From positions 128,639 to 192,638 of the forward strand of contig NZ_JBHRRZ010000001.1 of the NCBI RefSeq assembly GCF_042643265.1: 64,000 bases of DNA, in the 5' to 3' direction. The notes beneath the pieces were generated by a model, which worked only from the letters and a program-made list of their open reading frames with translations, searched no databases and had not been told where the DNA came from. Below, in pieces: positions 9,031-17,637 of the stretch. The stretch's first letter is position 1; the number at the start of each line of letters is the position of its first letter. This DNA comes from Virgibacillus_O sediminis (GTDB lineage Bacteria; Bacillota; Bacilli; Bacillales; Amphibacillaceae). Position numbers and translations under genes: made by a program.

Positions 9031-9090
9031 AAGGGAGGGCCTTTAAAATTATCCCCTGACTATTTAGAAGGCCCCTTCTTTTTTATTTTT
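9031..9090. terminator. Terminator beside the OsmC gene
   Basis: GGGCCTT (9037-9043) pairs with AAGGCCC (9068-9074) and the stem extends outward imperfectly. The plus-strand side has the better T tract; on the minus strand it would end the OsmC transcript. Confidence 0.6.
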
Positions 9091-9105
9091 GTTAATCAGT
9101 CACTT

Positions 9106-9558
9106 CTATTTAACAGGGTTTTCAACAACTACATTTGAGGAGACAAGATGAACTGTATTCGCAATGGTATCTCCAACTGGACAGTGGCTTTCTAGGTACG
9201 CCTTGTACGCTTCAATTCTTTCCTTCGGAGCATTCGTTTCAATATGGAATGTATATCGGATTTCCTGGAATCCCGATCGCACGTCCGATTTTCCTAAAAA
9301 TCCATCAGTATCAATATCACCTTCTAATTCCACCCAAAAATTTTCGAGTTCAACGTCGAACTTTTTGGCATAAGTTTTTGCCACAATGGATTGGCATGCC
9401 CCTAAAGCGGAAAGGAGTAGTTCAACTGGGGTCATCCCTTTATCCGTACTGCCCATATTTTCAGGTTCATCAATGATTACTTTATGTCCTCGCGATTCTG
9501 CCTCTACCAAAAGATTTTCCTTTAAAACTGTTTTTGCTTGAACTGTTGTTAAAGCCAT
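9106..9558 (-). CDS. OsmC family protein
   Basis: The 150-residue protein has the OsmC/Ohr fold with the two conserved cysteines, Cys55 in GACQSI and Cys126 in HCPVGDT, which reduce organic peroxides in characterised members using low-molecular-weight or lipoyl thiols. The PVELLLSALG segment is characteristic. It is closer to the YhfA/OsmC-like branch than to Ohr in appearance, so a hydroperoxidase role is likely but not proven. ATG 9558 is preceded by AAAGGAG on the minus strand. It is monocistronic, with a terminator 16-75 bp beyond its stop. Confidence 0.85.
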   Translation of the reverse strand: MALTTVQAKTVLKENLLVEAESRGHKVIIDEPENMGSTDKGMTPVELLLSALGACQSIVAKTYAKKFDVELENFWVELEGDIDTDGFLGKSDVRSGFQEIRYTFHIETNAPKERIEAYKAYLESHCPVGDTIANTVHLVSSNVVVENPVK

Positions 9559-9947
9559 TTAATATCTCTCCTTTTCACTTATAAAATAGGTGTATCTTGT
9601 CGACTAGTAGACTTTGGATAAAAGATTATCTGTCCTAATTCTAGTTATCGATTCTAAAACATAGTATTTTTATAAGTCTAGTTTTGTTTATATTATCATA
9701 CAATTTTTGAAAATCAACCACCATCTTCTAGAAAGTTCCTTTAGAGTACATGTCTGTATTCATGACAACTTCCTCGCGGGGCATGACAGGCCATTTCGAA
9801 TACATATGGCCGGGCTGTTGGTTTACTCTGCGGTAACCATATTAGTGAACTATAGAAGGCATTGAAACTTGACCTTTGCTGTTGGTGTATAAATAAGGGG
9901 GCACCTATAGAACTGAATTGGAAAATAGGTGAATACTGATTGAAGTA
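9559..9947. other. Gap without a recognised gene
   Basis: The part next to the OsmC start is AT-rich and probably holds its minus-strand promoter. The rest shows only frames without ribosome binding sites or family resemblance, including a 111-codon minus-strand frame (9741-10076) that overlaps the next gene and is rejected. Confidence 0.4.
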
Positions 9948-9992
9948 GAAAAAAACAACCCCTAACTTGAATAAGGAATTGTTTTTCTGGTT
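9948..9992 (-). terminator. Terminator of the MetE-like gene
   Basis: On the minus strand a 12-bp stem with two G-U pairs and one mismatch is followed by TTGTTTTTTTC. It lies about 60 bp beyond the stop of the MetE-like gene. Confidence 0.6.
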
Positions 9993-10050
9993 AGTGCAGG
10001 AAATATGATGAAAGTCTGACCCTGAAGACATTAACATTCTATAGTGATTT

Positions 10051-11154
10051 TTATTCCCAAATTTCCTTGGATACATCCACGATAAATTTTAATTTCTCCC
10101 ATTGTTGTTCTTCGGTTAATTTATTACCGTGATGTGTAGAAGCAAAGCCGCATTGCGGGCTAATGCAGAGCTGTTCTAATGGCACATATTGAGACGCTTC
10201 CTGAACACGGGATTTAATAGCTTCTTTATCTTCTAATTCACCACTTTTAGAAGTGAACACACCCAGTACTACTTGTGGCCCGCCGGTTGGAATATGTTTC
10301 AGTGGTTTGAAATCACCGGAACGCTCGTCATCATACTCTAAGAAAAAGCCGTTTACTTTTTCTTTCGCTAGAAAATTAGGAGCAATTCGGTCGTACGGAC
10401 CTTCAAAGGCATATGCAGATTGATAGTTACCACGGCAGAGATGAGTAGTAACAACCAGGTCCTCTGGTTTGCCTTCTAATACGCCATTTGCAACACGTAG
10501 TGCGAGATCAATCAGTTCTTCTCTTTCCAAGTCACTTTTTGCAAATGGAAGTTCCGGTGCACATAGTCCTGCAATATACACATCATCCAATTGGATATAA
10601 CGGCAGCCAGCCTCATAAAATGCTTGTAGGGCATCGCGGTATGCTTGGACAATATCTTTGGCGAACTCTTCAATGTCTGGATAAATCTCTTCATTCCGGA
10701 TGCCGGCATTGAAAAATTGATTTGGGCTTGGGATCGTCATTTTTGCAACGGCACGATCCCCGACAATTTCTTTAAATTCGATGAAATCTTTTAAGTGTGG
10801 ATGCTCGGGGTTGAAGGATACCTTGTCAGTGACACGTACGTTATATGCCTCTGTTTCAACTCCTACGAATTGATATCCTTGTTCTGGTACATATCCTTCC
10901 ACTCCGTTTAAATGCTCCATGAAATCTGTATGCCAGAATCTGCGGCGGAATTCTCCGTCTGTTACCGCTTGAAGGCCAACTTCAATCTGTTTGTCCACGA
11001 TCCGTTTGATTTCTTCCGTTTCTATTGCCCGTAATTCCTCGGCTGTAATATCACCTTTCGTAAATTTCTCTCTAGCTTCATGAATGGAGGAGGGGCGCAG
11101 CAAGCTTCCTACGTGATCTGCCTTAAAAGGGGCTTTAACTATCGTCTTTGTCAT
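10051..11154 (-). CDS. MetE C-terminal-like protein (YxjG/YxjH family)
   Basis: This 367-residue protein is a single-barrel relative of cobalamin-independent methionine synthase, like B. subtilis YxjG and YxjH. Candidate zinc ligands are in THLCRGNY (His and Cys) and in CISPQCGFAS (Cys), with acidic residues in QLDDVYIAG. Family members are thought to transfer a methyl group from a small donor to a thiol such as homocysteine, but the reaction is not settled. ATG 11154 is preceded by AAGGA. No S-box riboswitch is visible upstream, unlike yxjG and yxjH in B. subtilis; a 10-bp hairpin lies in the leader instead. Confidence 0.85.
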   Translation of the reverse strand: MTKTIVKAPFKADHVGSLLRPSSIHEAREKFTKGDITAEELRAIETEEIKRIVDKQIEVGLQAVTDGEFRRRFWHTDFMEHLNGVEGYVPEQGYQFVGVETEAYNVRVTDKVSFNPEHPHLKDFIEFKEIVGDRAVAKMTIPSPNQFFNAGIRNEEIYPDIEEFAKDIVQAYRDALQAFYEAGCRYIQLDDVYIAGLCAPELPFAKSDLEREELIDLALRVANGVLEGKPEDLVVTTHLCRGNYQSAYAFEGPYDRIAPNFLAKEKVNGFFLEYDDERSGDFKPLKHIPTGGPQVVLGVFTSKSGELEDKEAIKSRVQEASQYVPLEQLCISPQCGFASTHHGNKLTEEQQWEKLKFIVDVSKEIWE

Positions 11155-11168
11155 GATATTCCTTCTTT

Positions 11169-11220
11169 CTCTTCCTGTTTAATTGATTTAACGATAGTTT
11201 AGCATGAAGGACAGGAAGAG
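11169..11220 (-). promoter_or_regulatory. Leader hairpin upstream of the MetE-like gene
   Basis: CTCTTCCTGT (11169-11178) and ACAGGAAGAG (11211-11220) are perfect 10-bp inverted repeats. In the minus-strand transcript the 3' arm carries AGGAAGAG and ends 14 bases before the start codon, just beside the ribosome binding site. It could tune translation, or be a DNA operator. Confidence 0.35.
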
Positions 11221-11391
11221 GGGTAACTGATAAAATCTATCTCTTGATATAGTTTAAAACTATGGCAAGGTTCTCTGAACAAGAATTATATTATGCTCTG
11301 TTATGAACTAGGTAGTTTTGGAAAGGAGGTTCAGGTTCTTCCGACTACTAGTATCTGAAGGGACAAGCCCCGAACATTACTGTACGGCCGA

Positions 11392-11598
11392 TCACTTCTT
11401 ATTATTTTCGACTCTTTTCCTTGCCATTTCAAAAACTTCTTCCATAAACGGGTCGCTGCCCTTAATTTCACTAAGCGTGACATTACCTCTCTTGATTTTA
11501 CTGCATCTTTCATGAATATCTTTTTGGACAGAGAGAGGGACTAAACTTTCTTTCAACATATTTTGCAACTCTAGCACTATTTTCAAATCCTCATTCAT
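11392..11598 (-). CDS. Small hypothetical protein
   Basis: A 68-residue charged, probably helical protein with no family I recognise. Its composition (ELQNMLKESL, IKGSDPFMEEVFEMARKR) reads like a real soluble protein rather than a shadow frame. AAAGG lies 12 bases before the ATG, which is slightly far. It has no membrane segment or signal peptide. The overlapping frames on both strands lack ribosome binding sites. Function unknown. Confidence 0.5.
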   Translation of the reverse strand: MNEDLKIVLELQNMLKESLVPLSVQKDIHERCSKIKRGNVTLSEIKGSDPFMEEVFEMARKRVENNKK

Positions 11599-11785
11599 TA
11601 ATTAACACAACCTTTCCCATTTTGTTTGATGATAAGTGTAGTTAATACAGGTTGGAGTCGGCCGGAGCAACAAACTCTATAGATAGCAGTCTCCAAAAGT
11701 ATGTTAAAATTGCTTGGATGTAATCAATTATCCCTTCACGCTTTGGAATAGGAGGGGAATAGCACATATTGAGGAGAACTATTAT

Positions 11786-12694
11786 ATGAATCAAGAATTT
11801 TTATACGTCATTCTCATCATTGCCTTTGGCTATCTACTTAAACGCCTTCATGTCTTAGAGGAAAAAGATGGGCAAGTTATTGCAAAAATAATTTTTAAAA
11901 TTACGCTGCCTGCTTTAGTGATCGTTACATTTGATAAGGTTGAGATTGAAACTTCTTTAATGCTTATACCGTTAATTGTAGTATTATATGGGTTATTTGC
12001 CACTTTTATCGGTTTTCTCCTATTTAAAAATGAAGAACGGGAATTGAAAGGATCTTTCCTGATGCTTACGTCAGGGTTTAATGTCGGTTTATTTGCGTTT
12101 CCTCTCGTATTTGCCCTATGGGGAATGAGTGGGCTGACTTATTTTAGTATGTTTGATGTCGGAACTTCATTTATTACCTTTGGTGTGGCGTACATTTTAG
12201 GAAGTTATTTTTCAGATGAAGGATTAAGCCTGAAGCCAAAAGAAATAATTAAGAAACTGGTCAGGTCCATTCCATTAATGACTTACTTCATTGCAAGTAT
12301 TCTGAACTTCAGTGATATTCAACTGCCAGATATAATCATTTCTGTGGCGGGTACCATATCGGAAGCGAATATCCCTTTGTCCTTGCTTTTACTGGGAATT
12401 TATTTAAACTTCAAATGGGAAAAGCAGTTCTTCAAACCAATAGTGAAGTTTCTGATGTTCAAATATGGGCTAGGATTGGTTTTTGGAGTAATTATGTTTT
12501 TCACCCTTCCATACGATGAGATGTTCCGGTATACGATTCTGATCGGTGTGTTACTTCCGGCTGCAACATCTGCTATAACGTTCGCCGTTGAATTTAAATA
12601 CAGTACGGACAGCATTAGGCTTATGGCAAATATAACCAATATTACCATTCTAGTTAGCATTATATTTTTATACATATTCGCTAACGTTATTTAG
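11786..12694 (+). CDS. AEC family transporter (auxin efflux carrier type)
   Basis: The 302-residue protein has about ten hydrophobic helices with the Mem_trans (AEC) layout: two five-helix halves separated by a charged loop around residues 150-165 (FSDEGLSLKPKEIIKK). Bacterial members export or import small organic acids such as malate or malonate; the substrate here is unknown. ATG 11786 has GAGGAG 10 bases upstream and matches the usual family start (FLYVILIIAFGYLLKR); an in-frame ATG at 11714 would add 24 non-matching residues. It is monocistronic with its own terminator. Confidence 0.85.
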   Translation: MNQEFLYVILIIAFGYLLKRLHVLEEKDGQVIAKIIFKITLPALVIVTFDKVEIETSLMLIPLIVVLYGLFATFIGFLLFKNEERELKGSFLMLTSGFNVGLFAFPLVFALWGMSGLTYFSMFDVGTSFITFGVAYILGSYFSDEGLSLKPKEIIKKLVRSIPLMTYFIASILNFSDIQLPDIIISVAGTISEANIPLSLLLLGIYLNFKWEKQFFKPIVKFLMFKYGLGLVFGVIMFFTLPYDEMFRYTILIGVLLPAATSAITFAVEFKYSTDSIRLMANITNITILVSIIFLYIFANVI

Positions 12695-12717
12695 TAAATT
12701 CTATAAATGCCACATTT

Positions 12718-12745
12718 AAATCCCTCATGCGAGGGATTTTTATTA
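12718..12745 (+). terminator. Terminator of the AEC transporter gene
   Basis: A 9-bp perfect stem AAATCCCTC/GAGGGATTT with a 4-base loop and a T run. Confidence 0.9.
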
Positions 12746-13239
12746 TCGTTAAGCGAATCGAAGTATGCAACTTATCTTTACCGCAACTTCACTCAACCAC
12801 AAAGGTAGAGCCCCTACGATTATTATTATTTATAAGCAGGATAGGGAAGCATATGGGGCAGCCTCTCCCCCTGAAATAGTTGGACTCAACCGAATAGTTT
12901 CTTGAGCAACGAAAACAGGCAATCTTTGACTAAATTGGTCTGAAAGCAGATAATAAGGAATAGTTATCTCATAACAGCCCTTCTTCAGACGGACTTTAAC
13001 AAGGCCCCTGAACAGAGCAGACTTACCAGTGTTAGGGAAGGGTTGTCACTAATCGATCGAACTGGATATCGGCTATTCCTGTTTACGTCCAGAATTTTTA
13101 CGCATGAAATAAAAATGTCAAAACGTTTATTGCTTCTTGCCTAACGGGTATACATATATTACATCTAACTACTTTCATCATCACAGCATACGTAATGAAT
13201 CAACACTACAGTAGAAATATGTTTTAGCGGGGGAGTAAG
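12746..13239. other. Gap with an unexplained open stretch
   Basis: On the minus strand about 67 codons (13032 down to 12829) are open and protein-like (for example GCYEITIPYYLLSDQFSQR), but there is no start codon and stops lie directly upstream, so this may be a fragment of a lost gene or chance. Near 13125-13151 GTTTAT and GGGTAT resemble a SigB promoter for the next gene, but the 15-base spacer is longer than usual. Confidence 0.35.
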
Positions 13240-15945
13240 ATGACATTAGAGAATCTACTAATCAGAAAGTACTATTACAGTACCTTTTTGGAAGATAATG
13301 AACAGCATCATCCTATAAAGGTTCTAAGTGAGAAATATATGGATGAGCAGCAGAATGAGATGTCGGATTTCTCGAATATCCGATTTGCGCAAGGAGAGGT
13401 TTATTACCTGAACAATGATTTTGAAGCGGCTATATTCAAATGGGAAAACGTTTCCAATGAATTGAAGCCTTGGGCGCAAAAGAATATTGCGGATGCTCAT
13501 TACAAATTGAATCTATTGGCAATTGCAGAAGAGTATTATAAAGCAGTTGAAACCGATTCATCGGTCCTGAAAACAGAAGTGCTGTTACAGTTATTCACCT
13601 TATACATACAACGGAGCAATTTGGAATTGGCGGCTGAATCAATTAAGAATGCCGTTAAATTAAATCCAGGATACCCTGATGTTACGGACATGGCCCGTTC
13701 TTTCTTCGAAGAGCGTGGCAATTGGGATGATGCCGTTGAATTGGCTATAAATGAATCAATTCGAACGGAGTCTCTGTATTGGTTTGAAACTTTGGAATCT
13801 TATGTGGCTAAAGGGCATGCAGCAGATAGAGAACCTGACTTTTTTAAAGAAGTATTAATAGCTGTATATCATGTAGAGCAGGATTATTTTGAAAAACTGG
13901 TGGAATCGCTTTGGAACAGTTATAGCCAGACTAACAAGTTCTTTCTATGGCTGCGGGAGATCAACCACTTTTTCCTTCAATTGAAACCGGAGAATGACCG
14001 TATATGGAGAAAACTGCCGGCACTCTACGAAGAAACATATTTTGACTTAATTGACGGAAAGTACTTAATCAGGGATTTATTCCCTCTAATGCCTAGTCAT
14101 TTAATCAATTGGGTTAAGTTGAGTGCTTCTGGAGAATCATTGGCTGCATCTTCAGCTCTTCTTGCATGGAGTGGAATTTTCCCATCCAATATCGATTCAT
14201 CGATAACTGAGGAAGCAGAAAGCCTGGTTCTTAAATCATCTCCCTACCAAGAGGGGATGGAGGATGCTCTTCGACTATTTGAATCAATAAAGAAGTGGGC
14301 ACAGGAACAAGGATCATTGCTGGACGAGCGATACAGATGGATGGTGCAAGAGCTTGTAGATAGTGATAGATTTCACTTGATGCTGATAGGTGAAAATGCA
14401 AATGAGAACTTAACGGTTGTACGTGAATTAGCTGAAAAGGACGTAAGGGAAATAACATCTGCACTCTTGATTAAAGATGGGGAGGAAACGGAAATACATG
14501 CCGTTTCAGATAGAGATGTTAAAACCTTTTCAACGATAGATGATACTGAAATGGAAGAATTAGACGAAGAAGTGTTTTTCCATTGGAATAAGCCGGCTCC
14601 CTTTTTAAGAGATAACAATCTATCGGTGTTGACTGCTCCTGAAAAAGAGCTGTCCAGCTATTTAAGTATGGCAGATGGATTGTTGTTTTCCTTCAATGCC
14701 GATCAGCCTTTGTCTGAGGAAGTTTTGGCAAAGACGGCAAAAATTAGGGAACAAGAACCAGACCTGCCAATTTGTTTTGCCCTGGTCAACGGTTATAGTA
14801 ATTTGCAGGATGAAGAACATATGGAGTCGGTAAGTGGAAGAATTCATACTTATTTCCCTGATTCGTTGGTAATCAATTTTCAAAAGAATGAAGGGGGTGT
14901 GGGTCTATACAATGGCCTGTCAAAGTTTATCCACTCTGCACGGTATAATAGAAATATTGAAAAAAAGCGCACGAAGAGTATTTTAGATTATGTAAAGAAA
15001 TCAATTAACCAGCTAAGGGCACAACGCCTGGAACTGGAGAAAAATCTAATAGTTAACGTGAAAGATAATAAGGAAATGGTTACGAAGCTTGAAGGTGCTC
15101 AGCGTCAATTGGGTGACATGGAGGACAAAAAAATACAGGACATTAAAAACTCTTATCAGAGCATCCGGGAAAAACTGAGAGCACGTATGGAAAGAAATAT
15201 TCCGGAAATTCTGCGAAATTGCGCACAGTATATAAAGGAAGACAGCAATTTTGAGACAGTTCAAGAGGAACTGAATATAGAGATGAATAAACAGATAACT
15301 AATTATTTTGAAGAGACAGCTTTAAGGGATTTCCGCTCTTCTATTGAACAATGGTTGGAAGAGAGTGAAGAACAATTAGTAGAAAGCCAAAGTTATCTAG
15401 ATGAAATGAAGGAAAGCTTTAACCAACTGTTTGGGGAAGAAAGGTTGAAGCTTCATTGTGACATGCAGGTATTGGACGATTGGCGGCGGGATATTGATCG
15501 GATGACAAGCGGAAGCATTAAGCTGGAAAATAATGATCTGATAAGCCAGCCAGGATCTTCCCAGTTTCTGTTGAAGGGGGCAGGGAGGTTGTTTGATTCA
15601 CTGCCTCAATATAAAGGCGTCCTTTATAATAGATATAAACAATATATCGAAACAAGGGATTACAGCCAAGCAGCTGAATCCGTTACAGAAATGTTTATCC
15701 AGCAGTTGGAGTTATTTGGGAAATCGCTTGATCGGGATATCCATCTATTTTTCGCTGGTCCTTCTAAAGAACTGCAAAATGCCTTGAAAGAAACCCATAA
15801 TAAGATCGAAGACGGTGAAACAGCTTTGAACAATATGAGGAAGAATCCAGAGAATTACCAAGATCCACTTACATTATTCGAATTAAAACTGCGCCAATTT
15901 GGATGGATGAATATGGTAGAAAAGCCTGTTCATGAATACCCTTAA
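13240..15945 (+). CDS. TPR protein with a degenerate dynamin-like GTPase domain
   Basis: This 901-residue protein starts with TPR-like helices (about residues 40-170, e.g. AQGEVYYLNNDFEAAIFKWE). A region at about 377-570 follows the outline of a bacterial dynamin G domain, but the P-loop position reads LMLIGENANEN, without GKS. The DTPG position reads LSVLTAPE, and the NKxD position reads FALVNGYS. The preserved framework includes MADGLLFSFNADQPLSEE. Long charged helices, including a coiled coil at about 575-660, fill the rest. The domain is therefore probably unable to bind GTP and may act as a scaffold or as partner of an active dynamin such as DynA (45854). The start has GGGGGAG upstream. 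No signal peptide or clear membrane helix is seen. This assignment is by pattern only. Confidence 0.7.
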   Translation: MTLENLLIRKYYYSTFLEDNEQHHPIKVLSEKYMDEQQNEMSDFSNIRFAQGEVYYLNNDFEAAIFKWENVSNELKPWAQKNIADAHYKLNLLAIAEEYYKAVETDSSVLKTEVLLQLFTLYIQRSNLELAAESIKNAVKLNPGYPDVTDMARSFFEERGNWDDAVELAINESIRTESLYWFETLESYVAKGHAADREPDFFKEVLIAVYHVEQDYFEKLVESLWNSYSQTNKFFLWLREINHFFLQLKPENDRIWRKLPALYEETYFDLIDGKYLIRDLFPLMPSHLINWVKLSASGESLAASSALLAWSGIFPSNIDSSITEEAESLVLKSSPYQEGMEDALRLFESIKKWAQEQGSLLDERYRWMVQELVDSDRFHLMLIGENANENLTVVRELAEKDVREITSALLIKDGEETEIHAVSDRDVKTFSTIDDTEMEELDEEVFFHWNKPAPFLRDNNLSVLTAPEKELSSYLSMADGLLFSFNADQPLSEEVLAKTAKIREQEPDLPICFALVNGYSNLQDEEHMESVSGRIHTYFPDSLVINFQKNEGGVGLYNGLSKFIHSARYNRNIEKKRTKSILDYVKKSINQLRAQRLELEKNLIVNVKDNKEMVTKLEGAQRQLGDMEDKKIQDIKNSYQSIREKLRARMERNIPEILRNCAQYIKEDSNFETVQEELNIEMNKQITNYFEETALRDFRSSIEQWLEESEEQLVESQSYLDEMKESFNQLFGEERLKLHCDMQVLDDWRRDIDRMTSGSIKLENNDLISQPGSSQFLLKGAGRLFDSLPQYKGVLYNRYKQYIETRDYSQAAESVTEMFIQQLELFGKSLDRDIHLFFAGPSKELQNALKETHNKIEDGETALNNMRKNPENYQDPLTLFELKLRQFGWMNMVEKPVHEYP

Positions 15946-15957
15946 CTCTATCAAGAG

Positions 15958-16003
15958 CGGAAAATGCACCTTGCCCCTTGCAACAGACAGGGTGCATTTT
16001 TCC
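15958..16003. terminator. Bidirectional terminator
   Basis: A 10-bp perfect stem (15961-15970 with 15991-16000) with A and T tracts on both sides ends both converging genes. Confidence 0.85.
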
Positions 16004-16005
16004 TA

Positions 16006-16848
16006 TTAATAATACATATTATTCAAATAGATTAGATAGCCGTTAAACGAAATGGATGCTTGGTTATGGTGTACCACTTTATATTGTGGCTTATAAGCAA
16101 CAAATTCTCGTGACGGCATAGAAAATTGCGATAGATGCTTAAAGGATGGCCTGGTAACAAACGGCATCATATAGGCTGAGCGAGTGCTTCCGGGCCTTCT
16201 ATGTTGATTGAGGGATTGGATAATCTGTTCTCCGGACTTAATTCCTATTCCATGGCCGAAAAATGTTCCGTCCTCCAACACTACGGCATTTTCTCCCCTC
16301 CACCAATCCGTTTCTGGATGAAAATCTGGATTATTAAAATAGACCACATCACCGGGAAGCGTAAAATTTGTATTAATTCGCTGAATGCCAAGATCAGAGT
16401 CGAAATGCCAGCTGTATAAGTAGAGGTTCTGAAACAGCTGATTAAATAATCTCTCCCCGATAGCAGCTAAAACAGCACGGTAGTAAATGATCAATATAGC
16501 TGTTGCACATTCAAATCCATAAAGAGAGCCGTTTCTGTAAATATCTTCAATTGCATCCGAAGGTCTGACATCCTGCCGTAATCTAAACCCGCCGACACTC
16601 GTCCGGTGCCAATATTCCGGATTGCAGCGGGAGTTCCTAAAGGTTTCAAACTGTGCGTCACTGTTGTTCATGGCTTTTGCACTCTCTATAATGTTTTTTC
16701 GCAATTGGAGTTCAAAGCGCAATCCATTCATGGTTTGATAAGAATAAATGATAGGATGGCCTTGCATTTGTCTGTAGATTGTACGTTCAATAGCATCTGA
16801 GGTCCAAGTATCACTTGCTGGAGCATCCATTCCTTGCAATTGAATCAT
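16006..16848 (-). CDS. tgl: Protein-glutamine gamma-glutamyltransferase (spore transglutaminase)
   Basis: This 280-residue enzyme crosslinks spore coat proteins through glutamine-lysine isopeptide bonds. The catalytic residues known in B. subtilis Tgl (Cys116, Glu187, His200) correspond to Cys114 in YGFECATAI, Glu186 in RGENAV and His199 in FFGHGIG. It is about 35 residues longer than the B. subtilis protein, mainly at the C-terminus. I chose ATG 16848, with AGGA 9 bases upstream; a GTG at 16857 sits too close to that site. Expression late in the mother cell is expected from the family. Confidence 0.93.
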   Translation of the reverse strand: MIQLQGMDAPASDTWTSDAIERTIYRQMQGHPIIYSYQTMNGLRFELQLRKNIIESAKAMNNSDAQFETFRNSRCNPEYWHRTSVGGFRLRQDVRPSDAIEDIYRNGSLYGFECATAILIIYYRAVLAAIGERLFNQLFQNLYLYSWHFDSDLGIQRINTNFTLPGDVVYFNNPDFHPETDWWRGENAVVLEDGTFFGHGIGIKSGEQIIQSLNQHRRPGSTRSAYMMPFVTRPSFKHLSQFSMPSREFVAYKPQYKVVHHNQASISFNGYLIYLNNMYY

Positions 16849-16944
16849 TTCGTCCACATCCTTGTTTTAGTAAAGTTGGATTTGTACCCAGTGTATTCTT
16901 GGTGTCGTTTAATGTGTATATCAACTAGTCCACTCATTGCAGAA

Positions 16945-16982
16945 AACAAAAACACCGTCCGGCTGTATAACCGGCGGTGTTC
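16945..16982 (-). terminator. Terminator of sspH
   Basis: On the minus strand AACACCGCCGG pairs with CCGGACGGTGTT (one bulge) and is followed by TTTTG. Confidence 0.8.
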
Positions 16983-17000
16983 TTACTTTCCCTGTATTTC

Positions 17001-17180
17001 TTATTGTTCCTGCAATTCTCCGAGCGATACGCGGTGGGTCTCCTGTGGATTCTCCAACATATAGACATTGGCTGTTTCGTTTTGCTCATCAATGTTTTGT
17101 ATGTATATCGGATTTCCACGGAACGTTACATTAATGAGGTTTTCGGATTGCCTTATTTCCTTTGCCCGCTGCTTATCCAT
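17001..17180 (-). CDS. sspH: H-type small acid-soluble spore protein
   Basis: This 59-residue protein begins MDKQRAKEIRQSENLINV and contains NPIYIQNIDEQNETANVY, the hallmark of SspH-type small acid-soluble spore proteins. These minor proteins accumulate in the forespore. The start is preceded by GGAGGAG at good spacing, and a strong terminator follows the stop. It is an independent short gene between tgl and tRNA-Gln; a forespore sigma factor (SigG or SigF) would be expected to drive it, but I could not place the promoter with confidence. Confidence 0.93.
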   Translation of the reverse strand: MDKQRAKEIRQSENLINVTFRGNPIYIQNIDEQNETANVYMLENPQETHRVSLGELQEQ

Positions 17181-17240
17181 ATATCTCGTTCTCCTCCTTA
17201 TCAGTCATACTTGTATATTGAAATCATGTTTAAAGTAAAA

Positions 17241-17315
17241 TGGCTGGTCTAGCTGGATTCGAACCAGCGAATCACGGGATCAAAACCCGATGCCTTACCG
17301 CTTGGCTATAGACCA
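17241..17315 (-). tRNA. tRNA-Gln (TTG anticodon)
   Basis: The minus strand gives a full 75-nt cloverleaf. The acceptor stem TGGTCTA pairs with TAGACCA, the D arm is AGCCAAGCGGTAAGGC, the anticodon stem CGGGT/ATCCCG holds a loop with anticodon TTG, and the T arm contains GGTTCGAATCC. The discriminator G and a genomically encoded CCA end the gene. It closely resembles the B. subtilis tRNA-Gln sequence and stands alone rather than in a tRNA cluster. Confidence 0.97.
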
Positions 17316-17599
17316 ACGATATGGAATTGCAAATGACAAGAAAAAATTGTCTATTTTCAAGATAGATCTTAACCCTTGTATCTTGTATCGCCTGTATGTC
17401 CTTATTATCTTATCCGAATAGAGAGATACTATTCGTCCAAGATCATTTTTTTATATCTTTTGAAGCTGCAGACGGAGAACACCAGTATAAAAATAAGCGT
17501 AAGCGGACATATTCATCATTTGTGACTATTACTGTGTCGATTGAATATCTAAGAAAAGAGGATAAAGCCATGCTGCGATGTATGGAGACTTGAAAATTT
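17316..17599. other. Gap upstream of tRNA-Gln
   Basis: No gene is supported. The stretch presumably contains the tRNA promoter on the minus strand; a 65-codon plus-strand frame (17396-17593) has no ribosome binding site and runs into the lexA terminator. Confidence 0.4.
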
Positions 17600-17632
17600 T
17601 GAAAAATAAAAGCCGCCAATGGCAGCTTTTAT
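17600..17632 (-). terminator. Terminator of lexA
   Basis: ATAAAAGC-CGCC and GGCA-GCTTTTAT form an interrupted stem around a short loop, followed on the minus strand by TTTATTTTTC. Confidence 0.8.
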
Positions 17633-17637
17633 CCAGT

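Noticed and set aside
9741..10076. 111-codon minus-strand frame
   Set aside because: It has no ribosome binding site, overlaps the end of the MetE-like gene and its terminator, and its composition is unlike a folded protein.
11155..11390. S-box (SAM) riboswitch upstream of the MetE-like gene
   Set aside because: The conserved S-box sequences are absent; only a simple hairpin is present.
13125..13151. SigB promoter for the TPR protein gene
   Set aside because: GTTTAT and GGGTAT are present but the 15-base spacing is beyond the usual range, so it is only mentioned in the gap description.
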